Of a DNA stretch of 64,000 nucleotides, positions 37,708 to 47,305 are shown piece by piece. A model generated the notes under the pieces. The model saw only the letters and a program-made list of their open reading frames with translations, did not search any database and was not told the origin of the DNA. Every line of letters starts with the position of its first letter. Position 1 is the stretch's first letter. The position numbers and the translations under genes are program-made. This DNA is from Paraburkholderia fynbosensis. Its GTDB lineage: Bacteria > Pseudomonadota > Gammaproteobacteria > Burkholderiales > Burkholderiaceae. Location: assembly GCF_902859935.1 (NCBI RefSeq), contig NZ_CADIKI010000004.1, forward strand, positions 186,001 to 250,000, written 5' to 3'.

Positions 37708-37731
37708 ACGGCCTTCACTAGCCAAATGAGA

Positions 37732-37767
37732 AACGGGACGTGGGCTTCGGCCCACGTCCCGTTTTCA
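37732..37767. terminator. Terminator between the MFS gene and the TetR gene
   Basis: A perfect 14-bp stem (AACGGGACGTGGGC with GCCCACGTCCCGTT) closed by TTCG and followed by a T-rich stretch. The A residues before the stem on the other strand allow use by both converging genes. Confidence 0.9.
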
Positions 37768-37814
37768 TTTTCATGCTGGCCTAACACAGGCCGATAGCGA
37801 TTCAGGCGCCCGCT

Positions 37815-38510
37815 TCAATCGTCCTTGCGCACGAAACGCAGCACGGCGTCGACGATCATCGCGCGATGCCTTGCGCGCAGGCGCGGATGCGACGGATCGC
37901 GGCCGAACGCGGTGCCGAACGTATGGCGATTGCCGACGCGGTGAAAGCACAACGAGCTGATCAGCAGATGCAGATCGATCGGATCGAGGTCGCTGCGGAA
38001 CTGTCCCGCGGCGATACCGCGCGCGAGCAGATCTTCAATAGTGTGAATGACGGTGACATTGCGGCCCTTGAACGTCTTCACCTGTTCGACGTACTTCGCG
38101 CCGTGAATGTTTTCGATGGTCACGAGGCGCACGAAGTCACGCTGACGGTCGTGATAGTCGAACGTGAATTCGACCAGCGCGCGCATGCCTTCAACCGGAT
38201 CGAGTTCGCTGACGTGCAGATCCTGTTCGAGCGCGCGAATGTCGCCATACACCTTTTCCAGCACGGCCTGGTACAACCCTTCCTTGCTGCCGAAGTAGTA
38301 GTACAGCATGCGCTTGGTGGTGTTCGTGCGTTCCGCGATCGCGTCGACGCGTGCGCCCGTCAGTCCCATCGCGGAGAATTCCTGGGTCGCGACGTCGAGG
38401 ATGTTGCGCTTCGTCTGTTCGGGGTCGTACTTGCGCCGGGCGTCTCCACGCGGCGTATCGGACGGGATGCCGTTGGTATCAGGCTCGGCGGCCTTGCTTC
38501 CCTTTTTCAT
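37815..38510 (-). CDS. TetR-family transcriptional regulator
   Basis: A 231-residue regulator. The helix-turn-helix is clear (RNILDVATQEFSAMGLTG, then IAERTNTTKRMLYYYFGSKE). The ligand domain contains RALVEFTFDYHDRQRDFVRL and ends LRFVRKDD. The gene lies convergent with the quinate/shikimate operon and probably regulates it or another aromatic pathway. The N-terminal 25 residues are polar and family-atypical. The start is the ATG at 38510, with no competing ATG. Confidence 0.87.
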   Translation of the reverse strand: MKKGSKAAEPDTNGIPSDTPRGDARRKYDPEQTKRNILDVATQEFSAMGLTGARVDAIAERTNTTKRMLYYYFGSKEGLYQAVLEKVYGDIRALEQDLHVSELDPVEGMRALVEFTFDYHDRQRDFVRLVTIENIHGAKYVEQVKTFKGRNVTVIHTIEDLLARGIAAGQFRSDLDPIDLHLLISSLCFHRVGNRHTFGTAFGRDPSHPRLRARHRAMIVDAVLRFVRKDD

Positions 38511-38604
38511 TGTGTATTCGAGCGGCAGTGACGGCGCATTCTAGCATGGCGAAACTGGCCTCTGGCGCGGGTCCCGGGCATAAGTGGCGGCGTATTGCGA
38601 TGGT

Positions 38605-39891
38605 TCACACGACGGGGCGCGCGGCCCGGCGCGCGGCGAGCGCGTCGCGCGTCTGCATCGTGGTGTAGGTCAGTTGCGCGGCGGCGAGACCGAGCGCGCC
38701 GAAGGCGGGCGTCAGGCCGAAGCGCGCGAACGCGTCGGGCACCGGACGCTCGCCCGCAATGGCCGCCGCGAGCAGTTCGCCGGACATGGTGGTTGGCGCC
38801 ATGCCGTGTCCGCCGAAACCGACCGCATACCAGACGCCGTCCGCGCTGCGGCCGATTTGCGGCATCTTGTGCCGTGCGTAGCTCATCAGGCCGCCCCAGG
38901 CGTACTCGATCCGCACGTCGCGCAATTGCGGATACACCTTGAGCAGATCGCGCCGCAGCAGTCGTGCGATAGTGTCTGGCGAGCGCTCGCGCACCGAGAT
39001 GCGGCCGCCCCACAGAATGCGCGTGTCGGGCAAGGGCCGGTAGTAGTCGAACGCGAAGCGGGTGTCGTAGACGGCGGCGCGCGTGTCGATCGCATCGTGC
39101 AGGCGCGTGCCGAGCGGTTCGGTCGCCATCACGTAGGTGGCGATCGGCAGCACCGCGCGCTCGACGCGCGCGTAGACGTTGCGCGCATAGCCGCCGCCCG
39201 CCATCACGACGTGGCGCGCGTCGAGCGCGCCTTGCGGCGTGTGCACGACGAAGCCGGCGCCCGCGCGCTGCAGGCGCACCACCGGCGAGTGCTCGTCGAT
39301 CGTAACGCCGGCGCGCGCCGCGGCATCGGCGACGCCGAGCACATATTTGAGCGGATGAAAGTGGAACGCGTTGCGCTCGAACAGGCCGCCGTGATAGCGG
39401 CGCGTCTTCAACTGCGAAGCGAGTTGCGCGGCCGGCACAGGTTCCCATTCGACGCCGAACGATTCGCGCATCAGGCGCCGTTGCGCGTCGAGGCGCGCCG
39501 GTTCGTCGAACCAGTTCGCGAGGATCACGCCGGCATCGGTCGCATCGCAATCGATCCGGTAGCGCGCGATGCGCTGGCGCATCAGATCGACGGCGTCGGT
39601 GGTCAGCGTATAGAGTTCGCGGGCGTGAGCGGGGCCGAGGGTCTTCAGCAGGTCGGCGCAATCGAGGCTGTAGCCGCCGAACACAAAGCCGCCGTTGCGT
39701 CCCGACGCGCCGAAGCCCACCTGCTGCGCTTCGAGGACGACGACCTCGTCGACGCCGCGCTCCGCGAGTCCCAACGCCGTCGACAAGCCGGCCAGCCCGC
39801 CGCCGATGAGGCAGACATGGGCGCTGCGCTGGCCGGCCAGCGGCGCATAGGTGGATGGGCGCGTCACGGTGGCTTCGTAAAAGCTTTGCAT
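38605..39891 (-). CDS. FAD-dependent amine/amino acid oxidoreductase (OrdL/PuuB-like)
   Basis: A 428-residue DAO-fold flavoprotein: HVCLIGGGLAGLSTALGLAE at the N-terminus, ASGRNGGFVFGG next to the flavin and the C-terminal WGGLMSYARHKMPQIG and GFGGHGMAPTT. The order matches gamma-glutamylputrescine oxidase and OrdL proteins. The substrate is likely an N-substituted amine. No polyamine genes are next to it. The ATG at 39891 gives the family start, though the ribosome-binding site is poor. The frame is open to 39993. Confidence 0.83.
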   Translation of the reverse strand: MQSFYEATVTRPSTYAPLAGQRSAHVCLIGGGLAGLSTALGLAERGVDEVVVLEAQQVGFGASGRNGGFVFGGYSLDCADLLKTLGPAHARELYTLTTDAVDLMRQRIARYRIDCDATDAGVILANWFDEPARLDAQRRLMRESFGVEWEPVPAAQLASQLKTRRYHGGLFERNAFHFHPLKYVLGVADAAARAGVTIDEHSPVVRLQRAGAGFVVHTPQGALDARHVVMAGGGYARNVYARVERAVLPIATYVMATEPLGTRLHDAIDTRAAVYDTRFAFDYYRPLPDTRILWGGRISVRERSPDTIARLLRRDLLKVYPQLRDVRIEYAWGGLMSYARHKMPQIGRSADGVWYAVGFGGHGMAPTTMSGELLAAAIAGERPVPDAFARFGLTPAFGALGLAAAQLTYTTMQTRDALAARRAARPVV

Positions 39892-40067
39892 GGGGCTAAG
39901 GGTAGCGGCAATCGCGCGCTGGCGTCCAGTTGCGCTTGAGTGGAGTGACAACGAAGGAGCACAGCGTCGCGGCATCGCTCGGGCGTTCAACACTCAACAC
40001 TCCAAACAAAGGGCCGGCATCCGCATACAGCGAACGCCGGCCTCGCCACACCGCTAAACCCTCCGGC

Positions 40068-40868
40068 TTACGACACCGGCAGCAGCTTGCCCGTGAACAC
40101 GACCGGACCACTCGGCGCATCGTGATCCGGCGAGCCGCCCGGCGCTTCGATCGATACCGCAAGCGCCTCGTAATTCTCAGGCTTGTGCTGACCGGCGGTG
40201 ACCGTGCCGGTCGCGCTGTCCGGCAGCAAGCCAAGCGACACCGGATGTCCACTCGCCGGAATGCCCCACAGCTCCATCGTGCGGCCGGCCGGCACGTCGA
40301 CCTTGCCGAGCGGTTGGAGCGTCATCGTCGAGCGGCCTTCGTCCCACGCGACCAGCATGACCGGACGCGCGTCCGTGCTGTTCATCACGGCGACATGCGA
40401 CACGGACGGTGCCGGTTTCTGCGCGATGGTCGGCGCAGGTGTCGGCGCAGTCGGTACTGTCGGTACTGTCGCGGCCGGCAACAGCGCGCGCACCGCGACC
40501 ACCACGGCGATGGCGGCGAGCGCCGTGGCGCCGATCGCCCACCCGCGCCAGAACGCGAGGTTGTCGAATAGTCCGCGCGAAGCACGCGCCGGCGCTGCCA
40601 GTCCACTACGCGGCCGCGCGGCTTCGCGCGCGGCGCTCAGGCCGAGATGCCGCTCGATCGCTTCCCACACGGCCGCCGGCGGCATGCGCGGCTCGGCGAG
40701 TTCGGCCATCGGCGCAAGGTGCCGCTGCCATGCGTCGATCGCGGTGCGGATCGACGCGTCCCGATCCGCATACCGTTGAAAGCGCCGCCGGGCGGCGCCG
40801 CGCAACGTGCCGAGCACGTACTCGGCGGCCAGCAGATCGACGAGCTTAGGATAGCGAGTCAGATTCAT
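40068..40868 (-). CDS. Anti-sigma factor (RskA-type)
   Basis: A 266-residue membrane protein. The N-terminal zinc-less anti-sigma part reads LVDLLAAEYVLGTLRGAARR. A single membrane helix follows (AIGATALAAIAVVVAV, ~residues 112-130), and the periplasmic RskA domain has VMLVAWDEGRSTMTLQ and TMELWGIPASGHPVSLG. It would hold the sigma factor encoded directly upstream. The ATG overlaps the sigma gene stop by 4 bp. The inducing signal is unknown. Confidence 0.9.
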   Translation of the reverse strand: MNLTRYPKLVDLLAAEYVLGTLRGAARRRFQRYADRDASIRTAIDAWQRHLAPMAELAEPRMPPAAVWEAIERHLGLSAAREAARPRSGLAAPARASRGLFDNLAFWRGWAIGATALAAIAVVVAVRALLPAATVPTVPTAPTPAPTIAQKPAPSVSHVAVMNSTDARPVMLVAWDEGRSTMTLQPLGKVDVPAGRTMELWGIPASGHPVSLGLLPDSATGTVTAGQHKPENYEALAVSIEAPGGSPDHDAPSGPVVFTGKLLPVS

Positions 40869-41437
40869 TCCTCGCCTCCCAGACAGGTTTTCAGTTTGGC
40901 GAGGCCGCGTCTGATCCAGGATTTGAGGGTGCCGAGCGGCACCCTCAGCGTGTCGGCGATCTCGCTATGGCTCTGATCGCGCAGGTAGGCAAGCGCCACC
41001 GCCTGACGCTGCGCCGGTTCCAGTTGCTGCATGCAGCCGGCCAGCAGGCGTGCCTGCAAGCTGACCGCGGTCAACGCTTCGGGATCCGGATCGCTGCTTG
41101 CCACGAGATCGCCCAACGTATCGCTCCATTCCGTTTCCTGCGTAGTGACCCGTCGCAGGTGATCGAGAGCACGGTTTCGGACGATCGCGGACATCCACGT
41201 CATCGGTGCGGACAGTGCGCGGCGATAGTCGCCGGCAAAGCGCCAGATATTGACGAAGCTGTCCTGCAAGACTTCTTCGGCCCACTCATGCCTGGTCAAT
41301 ATACGGAGCGCGAGACCAAACAGTTTCGGGGCGGCGAGTTCATAGAGCTCGCGCAATGCCGCTGCATCTTCCTTGGCAATGCGTTCGAGCAGCTCGGCGA
41401 GGGTTTCCGGCGTCAGATCTCGAGGATCGGCGGTCAT
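40865..41437 (-). CDS. ECF sigma factor (SigK-like)
   Basis: A 190-residue sigma factor. Region 2 is visible as LYELAAPKLFGLALRI, EEVLQDSFVNIWRFA and WMSAIVRNRALDHLRR, and region 4 as LEPAQRQAVALAYLRDQSHSE with PLGTLKSWIRRGLAKL. It directs RNA polymerase to a small regulon. Such sigma/RskA pairs often autoregulate. The pair probably starts at a promoter in 41438-41600. Confidence 0.92.
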   Translation of the reverse strand: MTADPRDLTPETLAELLERIAKEDAAALRELYELAAPKLFGLALRILTRHEWAEEVLQDSFVNIWRFAGDYRRALSAPMTWMSAIVRNRALDHLRRVTTQETEWSDTLGDLVASSDPDPEALTAVSLQARLLAGCMQQLEPAQRQAVALAYLRDQSHSEIADTLRVPLGTLKSWIRRGLAKLKTCLGGEE

Positions 41438-41899
41438 GGAAAGAAGTCGGGTGGGCTTGCGGGCCTATGTTACTCACATTCTTCCCGGCCATATATGTGG
41501 ATTCTTCGCGCGGCGTGCATCCGTGTGGCGATGGAATGTGTATAGGACAACGGCGGGGCAACAGCGGGGCAACAGAGAGGCAACGGAGGCTGGTGTTGCG
41601 CTTATACGTGCGACCTCTCGAACGCAAACGAAGCGTTGCGGCTTACCCGAATAGCAAGAACACGGGGTGTGCGCGCAGGCAGAAGAGTGCCGTTGCACGG
41701 GCTCGAATCGACGACCGGCGACGGAGCCACGCGATGCAGGACGGACAAAGCATCGCGGGCGGGTTTGATGTGTTGCTTGAGCGTCGCGCTCATCCTGTGA
41801 AGGTTCGAACACTTGCCGAGTGCCTGGCAAGCGTTCGAACCGGAATGGATTCGCGGCCGCGTTTCGACAAATGCCGGACAAACGCCCGACAAGCGCCTC
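41438..41899. other. Intergenic region with short repeats, no gene
   Basis: 462 bp without a supported gene. Near 41551-41585 the words CGGGGCAACAG occur twice in a row, followed by a variant GAGAGGCAACGG. The sigma factor promoter should lie in the first half. Confidence 0.4.
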
Positions 41900-42832
41900 T
41901 TAACGACCCCAGCGCAACACCAGCGGATCGAGCCGCCGCGCGACTTTCAGCAAGCCTTCGCGGGTGGCCGGATGCATGGCCGGCAGCGGATGGCGCACCG
42001 CATCCGAGCGGATCACGCCGCCTTCCTTCATCAGCGCCTTGCACGAGGCAAGCCCGCCCTGGCGGTTTTCGTAGTTGATCAGCGGCAGCCACTGCTGATA
42101 GTGCGCGGCGGCCGCTTCGGTATCGCCGGCCGCATAGGCGTCGACGATCAGACGGATGCCGTCGGCGTAACCGCCGCCGGTCATCGAACCGGTCGCGCCA
42201 GCATCCAGATCGGCCATCAGCGTGATCGCTTCTTCGCCGTCCCACGGACCCACGATCGCATCGCCACCCAGTTCGATCAGCTCGCGCAGCTTGTTCGCGG
42301 CTTGCGGCACTTCGATCTTGAAGTACGACACGTTGTCGATCTCGCGCGCCATGCGGGCGAGAAACGGCGCCGACAACGGCGTGCCGCTCACCGGCGCGTC
42401 CTGGATCATGATCGGAATCTGGATTGCATCGGACACCGTACGATAGAACTCATAGATGCCACGCTCGCCGATGCGGATCGTCGCGCCATGGTACGGCGGC
42501 ATCACCATCACCATCGCGGCGCCCGCGGCCTGCGCGCTGCGGCTGCGTTCCGCGCACTGATACGAGCTGAAATGCGTGGTCGTGACGATCACCGGCACGC
42601 GGCCCGCGACGTGTTCGAGTACGACGTGCATCAGCGTATTGCGCTCGTCGTCGGACAGGGCGAACTGCTCAGAAAAATTAGCCAGAATGCACAGTCCGTT
42701 CGAACCCGCGTCGATCATGAAGTCGATGCAGCGTTTCTGGCCTTCGAGGTCGAGCCGGCCGGCGTCGTCGAAGATGGTCGGCGCGACGGGGAACACCCCG
42801 CGCAATGCGGTGGGAAGCGATGCCTGGGTCAT
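41900..42832 (-). CDS. araD: L-2-keto-3-deoxyarabonate dehydratase
   Basis: A 310-residue DHDPS-fold enzyme. It reads closely like the Azospirillum L-KDA dehydratase: RGVFPVAPTIFDDAGRLDLE, FMIDAGSNGLCILANFSEQF and the Schiff-base lysine in NVSYFKIEVPQAANK, plus VGPWDGEEAITLMADLDAG. It turns L-2-keto-3-deoxyarabonate into 2-oxoglutarate semialdehyde in the non-phosphorylating arabinose route. That product is the same as in the hydroxyproline route at 25.5-30.4 kb. The ATG at 42832 is the family start. The gene is divergent from a LysR gene. Confidence 0.88.
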   Translation of the reverse strand: MTQASLPTALRGVFPVAPTIFDDAGRLDLEGQKRCIDFMIDAGSNGLCILANFSEQFALSDDERNTLMHVVLEHVAGRVPVIVTTTHFSSYQCAERSRSAQAAGAAMVMVMPPYHGATIRIGERGIYEFYRTVSDAIQIPIMIQDAPVSGTPLSAPFLARMAREIDNVSYFKIEVPQAANKLRELIELGGDAIVGPWDGEEAITLMADLDAGATGSMTGGGYADGIRLIVDAYAAGDTEAAAAHYQQWLPLINYENRQGGLASCKALMKEGGVIRSDAVRHPLPAMHPATREGLLKVARRLDPLVLRWGR

Positions 42833-42980
42833 GATGATGTCGTTGTCCTTGGATGATCGGTGAAGCTGTTTGAATGTCTCCAACGCCGACTATACGGCGG
42901 CCTGCGCCGCAGGTATATTGAATTGTTTCCATCTTGTGATCGCTTTTACGACTCACCTCCTGAAAACTCGCACCTGTCCC

Positions 42981-43970
42981 ATGAAAGACACTCTGAACGT
43001 CCTGCTGTCGAAACTACGCATGAAGCAACTGCAACTGCTCATCGCGCTCGACGACCTGAAGTCGCTGCACAAAGCCGCTGGCGCAATGTCGATGACGCAA
43101 TCGGCGGCGAGCAAGGCGCTGCAGGAGCTGGAATCGATGCTCGACGCGCCGCTCTTCGAACGCTCGAAGACCGGCATGATCCCGAATCAGCTCGGCCACT
43201 GCGTGATCCGCTACGCGCGCCTTGTCGCGACGGACCTGACCGCGTTGTGCCAGGACGTCGCCGAGATACGCTCGGGGCGCGGCGGCCGGCTTGCGGTGGG
43301 CGCGATCATGGGCGCAATTCCGGAGTGCGTCGTGCCGGCGCTGAACCGGCTGCATGCGGGGCAGCCGAATCTGTCGATCGAAGTGATGGAAGACACCAGC
43401 GCGCGGATGCTGCTGCAACTCGACGACGGCCGGCTCGATCTGGTGATCGGCCGCGCGGCGGTGGCGGCCGACCCGTCGAAGTATCAGTACCGTCCGCTCG
43501 GCGACGAGCCGTTGTCGGTGGTGGTGGGCTACGGTCATCCGCCGTTGCCGAAGAAAGAGGTGCGGTTGCGCGATCTGGCCGGCCACCGTTGGGTGATGTA
43601 TCCGTCGCACATGCCGTTGCACGCGCTACTCGAACGGGAGATGGATCTCGCCGGTCTCGACATGCCGGACAACGCGATTTCGACGGCCTCCACGTTTGTT
43701 ACGGTCGCCTTGCTGCAAAGCAGCCCCGACTTGGTTTCCCTGCTGCCGACCGCAATTGCCGCGATGTTCGTCCGGCAGAAGATGCTGCGCTTGGTGCCCG
43801 TCAAACTCAAGTCGCCGTCACAGACCTTCGGCGTGGTGACGCGCAAAGGCGGCGTGTTGTCGTCGCCGGCCGAACAGTTCATCGGGTTGCTGTGCGACGA
43901 GGCGCTGGAGCACACACCAGCGCCCGCGCCCGTGCGGAGACGGGCGGCGCAAAAGCGCAAAGCCGCTTGA
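42981..43970 (+). CDS. LysR-family regulator (GbpR-like)
   Basis: A 329-residue regulator. The N-terminal helix-turn-helix reads LIALDDLKSLHKAAGAMSMT and SAASKALQELESMLDAPLFE, and the effector domain begins GGRLAVGAIMGAIPECVVPA. The sequence resembles GbpR-type regulators of sugar-binding proteins. It lies divergent from the dehydratase gene with a 148-bp spacer and probably regulates it in response to a pentose or its acid. I chose the ATG at 42981, since upstream residues do not fit. Confidence 0.87.
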   Translation: MKDTLNVLLSKLRMKQLQLLIALDDLKSLHKAAGAMSMTQSAASKALQELESMLDAPLFERSKTGMIPNQLGHCVIRYARLVATDLTALCQDVAEIRSGRGGRLAVGAIMGAIPECVVPALNRLHAGQPNLSIEVMEDTSARMLLQLDDGRLDLVIGRAAVAADPSKYQYRPLGDEPLSVVVGYGHPPLPKKEVRLRDLAGHRWVMYPSHMPLHALLEREMDLAGLDMPDNAISTASTFVTVALLQSSPDLVSLLPTAIAAMFVRQKMLRLVPVKLKSPSQTFGVVTRKGGVLSSPAEQFIGLLCDEALEHTPAPAPVRRRAAQKRKAA

Positions 43971-44164
43971 AGCGGCGCGTTTCCGGCGCGTGGAAGACCC
44001 TCAATATCTCACGCTAATTCGCGTTTTGCCATGTGCCGCCACGATGTGTTGTAGCCGCGACACTGTCGGGTTAATCCGAACCCATGGCGACCCGAGGTTC
44101 CGCGCTACACTGCTTCGAAGTCAGCCGGGTTAGGAAGCCTGGCGATCGCTCGGGGAGAGCAGCC

Positions 44165-47100
44165 ATGAATCGGCCACTGCTTCGGTTTCCGCTTCGCGCG
44201 GCCGGCACGACACCAGTGCGGAAGTGGTTCAAATGGGGGCTGGCGGCTGCGTTGCTGCTCGCGCTGGCATGGGCGGCGCGTTTCGTGCAGCTCGAGATCG
44301 AAACGTCGCGGCTGCAGGCGCACTACCTCTCCGAACTGACTCGCGACGTGGGCTATTCCGTCGCCGACGGTCCCAGTCATTCGATCCGCTTTCCCCAAGC
44401 CGACAAAGGCCCGTACGACAGCCGGCTCGGCTATGCACTGCTGCCGTCGATCCAGCAACGTTTGCTGAAACGCGGGTTTGAAATCAGCGCGCAGGCACGC
44501 GATTCCGAGCGGATGCTGTCGCTGGCCGATAACGGTCTATTCCTGCCATACGCCGAAAAAGACATTGCCGGGCTACAGCTTTTCGACGGCACCGGCGCGC
44601 CGCTTTTCGACGCCCGCTTTCCGGGCCACGTGTACGACAGCTTCGACGCGATCCCGCCGGTCATCGTGAACTCGCTGCTGTTCATCGAAGACCGCTATCT
44701 GCTCGATCCCAATCAGCCGAACCGCAATCCGGCGATCGACTGGGCACGCTTTAGCCGCGCATTGGTCGACCAGGGCGTGCGCGTTTTCAACAGCCATCAG
44801 CCTGCGCCTGGCGGCAGCACGCTCGCCACGCAGATCGAAAAATTTCGCCACTCCGCGGGCGGCCGCACGGCGACGCCACCGGAGAAATTGCGGCAGATCG
44901 CATCGGCGTCGGTGCGAGCGTATATGAATGGTCCGCAGACGCTGCCCGCGCGGCAGCAGATCGTGGTCCGCTATCTGAACTCGGTGCCGCTCGCTGCGCA
45001 ACCGGGGATCGGCGAAATCAACGGCATCGGCGACGGTCTCGCCGCGTGGTACGGACGCGATTTCGGCGACGTCAACCGCCTGCTGAATGCGTCTTCGACT
45101 GCACAGAACCTGGCGGAGCAGGGCAAGGCGTTCCGCGAGGTGCTCTCGCTGATGATCGCGCAACGCGCGCCGTCGTATTTTCTGCATCGCGGCTATGGCG
45201 AACTCGAACGGCTGACCGATAGCTATCTGCGTTTGCTGGCGAGCGGCGGCGTGGTGTCGGGTGAGTTACGCGATGCGGCGCTGTCCGCGCAGGTCGAACT
45301 GCATCGCGCGCCGGTCGCTACACAGAGCGCCAGCTCGTTCGTATCGCGTAAGGCCGTCACGTCGATGCGCTCGCATCTGCTGGCCTCGCTCGGCATTCCG
45401 AGTTTCTATGAACTCGACCGCCTCGATCTGGAGGCGAGGGGCACGCTTGACAACGCCGTGCAGCAGGCTGTCAGCGAACGGCTCGCGGCCGCCTCGACGC
45501 GCGACGGCGCGAAAGCCGCGGGACTCGTCGGTTTCGAAATGCTGCGGCCGTCCGACGATCCGTCGAAAATCGCCTATAGCTTCACGCTCTTCGAGCGGCG
45601 CGACGGCGCGAACCTCGTGCGGGTGCAAACCGATAGCGTGAACCAGCCGTTCGACATCAACTCCGGCTCCCGCCTGAACCTCGGTTCGACAGCGAAAATG
45701 CGTACCCTGGTCACGTATTTGCAGATCGTCTCCGACCTGCACGCGCGTTATGCACCGCTGAGCACAGCGCAGCTGAAAGCCGTGAAGCCCGATCCGACCG
45801 ACCAGTTGACGCGCTGGGCGCTCGAATATCTCGCGCACACCTCGGACCGCTCGTTGCAGGCGATGCTCGATGCGGCCGTGGAGCGTAAGTACTCGGCGAG
45901 CCCCGGCGAAACGTTTTACACGGGCGGCGGCGCCCAGACCTTCAACAACTTCGAGTCCGACGACAACAGCCGCATCCTGACCGTGCATCGCGCATTCCAG
46001 CATTCGGTGAATCTGGTGTTCGTGCGGCTGATGCGCGACATCGTCCATTACGAGATGGTGCAGACGACTGGGCCCTCGGCACAATGGCTCGGCGATCCGG
46101 CGATCCGCAAGATGTATCTGACGCGTTTCGCCGATCAGGAAAGCCGCGTGTACATGAACCGTTTCTACACGAAGTATCACGGCAAGACGCCGGATCAGGC
46201 GTTGGCGCTGCTGGTGCTCGGCGTGCGCAAGTCGCCGCCGAAGGTGGCAACCGTGTTGCGCAGCGTCGCACCGGACGAATCGAATGCGTGGTTCAACGCG
46301 CAGATGCGCGCGGCGCTGAAGAACACCCCGGCCGCGTCGATGCTCGACGATGAAGACCTCGCGAACCTGTACTCGAAGTATGCGATCGACCGCTTCAATC
46401 TGAACGATCGCGGTTATATCGCGAGCGTCCATCCACTCGAACTGTGGACACTCAACTATTTGCGCGCGCATCCTGCCGCCACGCTCGACGAGATTCAGAA
46501 AGCGAGCCGTGACGTGCGCCTGTCGACCTATTCGTGGCTCTTCAAGACGCGTTATCACGCCACGCAGGATCGCCGCATCAAGCGGATGGTGGAACTGCGC
46601 GCGTACGACGCGATCGGCAAATCGTGGCAGGCGCTCGGCTATCCTTTCACGACGCTCACGCCTTCGTATGCGGCGGCGATCGGCGCATCGGGCGACCGGC
46701 CTGCCGCGCTCGCGCAACTGATCGGCGTGATTGCCAACGACGGCAACAAGGTGCCGACCGAAAGCCTCACGCAACTCGACTTCGCGAAAGACACGCCGTA
46801 CGAAACCCACTTCAAGCGCGCGGCGGTCGCGCCCGAGCAGCAGTTGTCACCGGAGATCGCCGGTGTGATGAAAACGCTGTTGCGCGATGTCGTGACGGGC
46901 GGCACGGCGCGGCGGCTCGCGCAAGGCATGACGTTCCCCGACGGTCAGACGCTGGCGGTGTACGGCAAGACGGGTACAGGCGACCAGCGGTTGAATGTCT
47001 ATGCCAAAGGCGCGCGGCTGATCGAGTCGCGCAAGGTGAACCGCAGCGCGACCTTCGTGTTCGCGATGGGTGACCGTTTCTACGGCACGTTGACTGCGTG

Positions 47101-47245
47101 GGTGCATGAACCGTATGCGGCGCGTTATGAATTCACCAGCGCGTTGTCGGTGCAGTTATTGAAGTCGATGGCGCCCGTGTTGCAGCCGCTGCTGGATAGT
47201 CCGAAGCCGAAGGCGGCTGTGATGGCGAAGGTGGTGGCGAAGTGA
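44165..47245 (+). CDS. Divergent class A penicillin-binding protein
   Basis: A 1026-residue inner-membrane anchored protein (hydrophobic ~24-41). The glycosyltransferase domain has SLLFIEDRYLLDP and PAPGGSTLATQIEKF plus IVVRYLNSVPLAAQPG. The transpeptidase motifs are STAK (near residue 508), SVN (~614) and KTGT (~935). The gap between SVN and KTGT is about 320 residues, far above the usual, so a large insertion lies in the transpeptidase domain (KSPPKVATVLRSVAPD and the following helices). It should polymerise and cross-link peptidoglycan. The ATG at 44165 begins after an 81-bp in-frame stretch that I left out. Confidence 0.85.
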   Translation: MNRPLLRFPLRAAGTTPVRKWFKWGLAAALLLALAWAARFVQLEIETSRLQAHYLSELTRDVGYSVADGPSHSIRFPQADKGPYDSRLGYALLPSIQQRLLKRGFEISAQARDSERMLSLADNGLFLPYAEKDIAGLQLFDGTGAPLFDARFPGHVYDSFDAIPPVIVNSLLFIEDRYLLDPNQPNRNPAIDWARFSRALVDQGVRVFNSHQPAPGGSTLATQIEKFRHSAGGRTATPPEKLRQIASASVRAYMNGPQTLPARQQIVVRYLNSVPLAAQPGIGEINGIGDGLAAWYGRDFGDVNRLLNASSTAQNLAEQGKAFREVLSLMIAQRAPSYFLHRGYGELERLTDSYLRLLASGGVVSGELRDAALSAQVELHRAPVATQSASSFVSRKAVTSMRSHLLASLGIPSFYELDRLDLEARGTLDNAVQQAVSERLAAASTRDGAKAAGLVGFEMLRPSDDPSKIAYSFTLFERRDGANLVRVQTDSVNQPFDINSGSRLNLGSTAKMRTLVTYLQIVSDLHARYAPLSTAQLKAVKPDPTDQLTRWALEYLAHTSDRSLQAMLDAAVERKYSASPGETFYTGGGAQTFNNFESDDNSRILTVHRAFQHSVNLVFVRLMRDIVHYEMVQTTGPSAQWLGDPAIRKMYLTRFADQESRVYMNRFYTKYHGKTPDQALALLVLGVRKSPPKVATVLRSVAPDESNAWFNAQMRAALKNTPAASMLDDEDLANLYSKYAIDRFNLNDRGYIASVHPLELWTLNYLRAHPAATLDEIQKASRDVRLSTYSWLFKTRYHATQDRRIKRMVELRAYDAIGKSWQALGYPFTTLTPSYAAAIGASGDRPAALAQLIGVIANDGNKVPTESLTQLDFAKDTPYETHFKRAAVAPEQQLSPEIAGVMKTLLRDVVTGGTARRLAQGMTFPDGQTLAVYGKTGTGDQRLNVYAKGARLIESRKVNRSATFVFAMGDRFYGTLTAWVHEPYAARYEFTSALSVQLLKSMAPVLQPLLDSPKPKAAVMAKVVAK

Positions 47246-47305
47246 TGGCGTGAGCGTCGTGATTGCGTGTTATTTGCCTTCAGCGATGGACGCTGTGAGC
47301 AGCGC

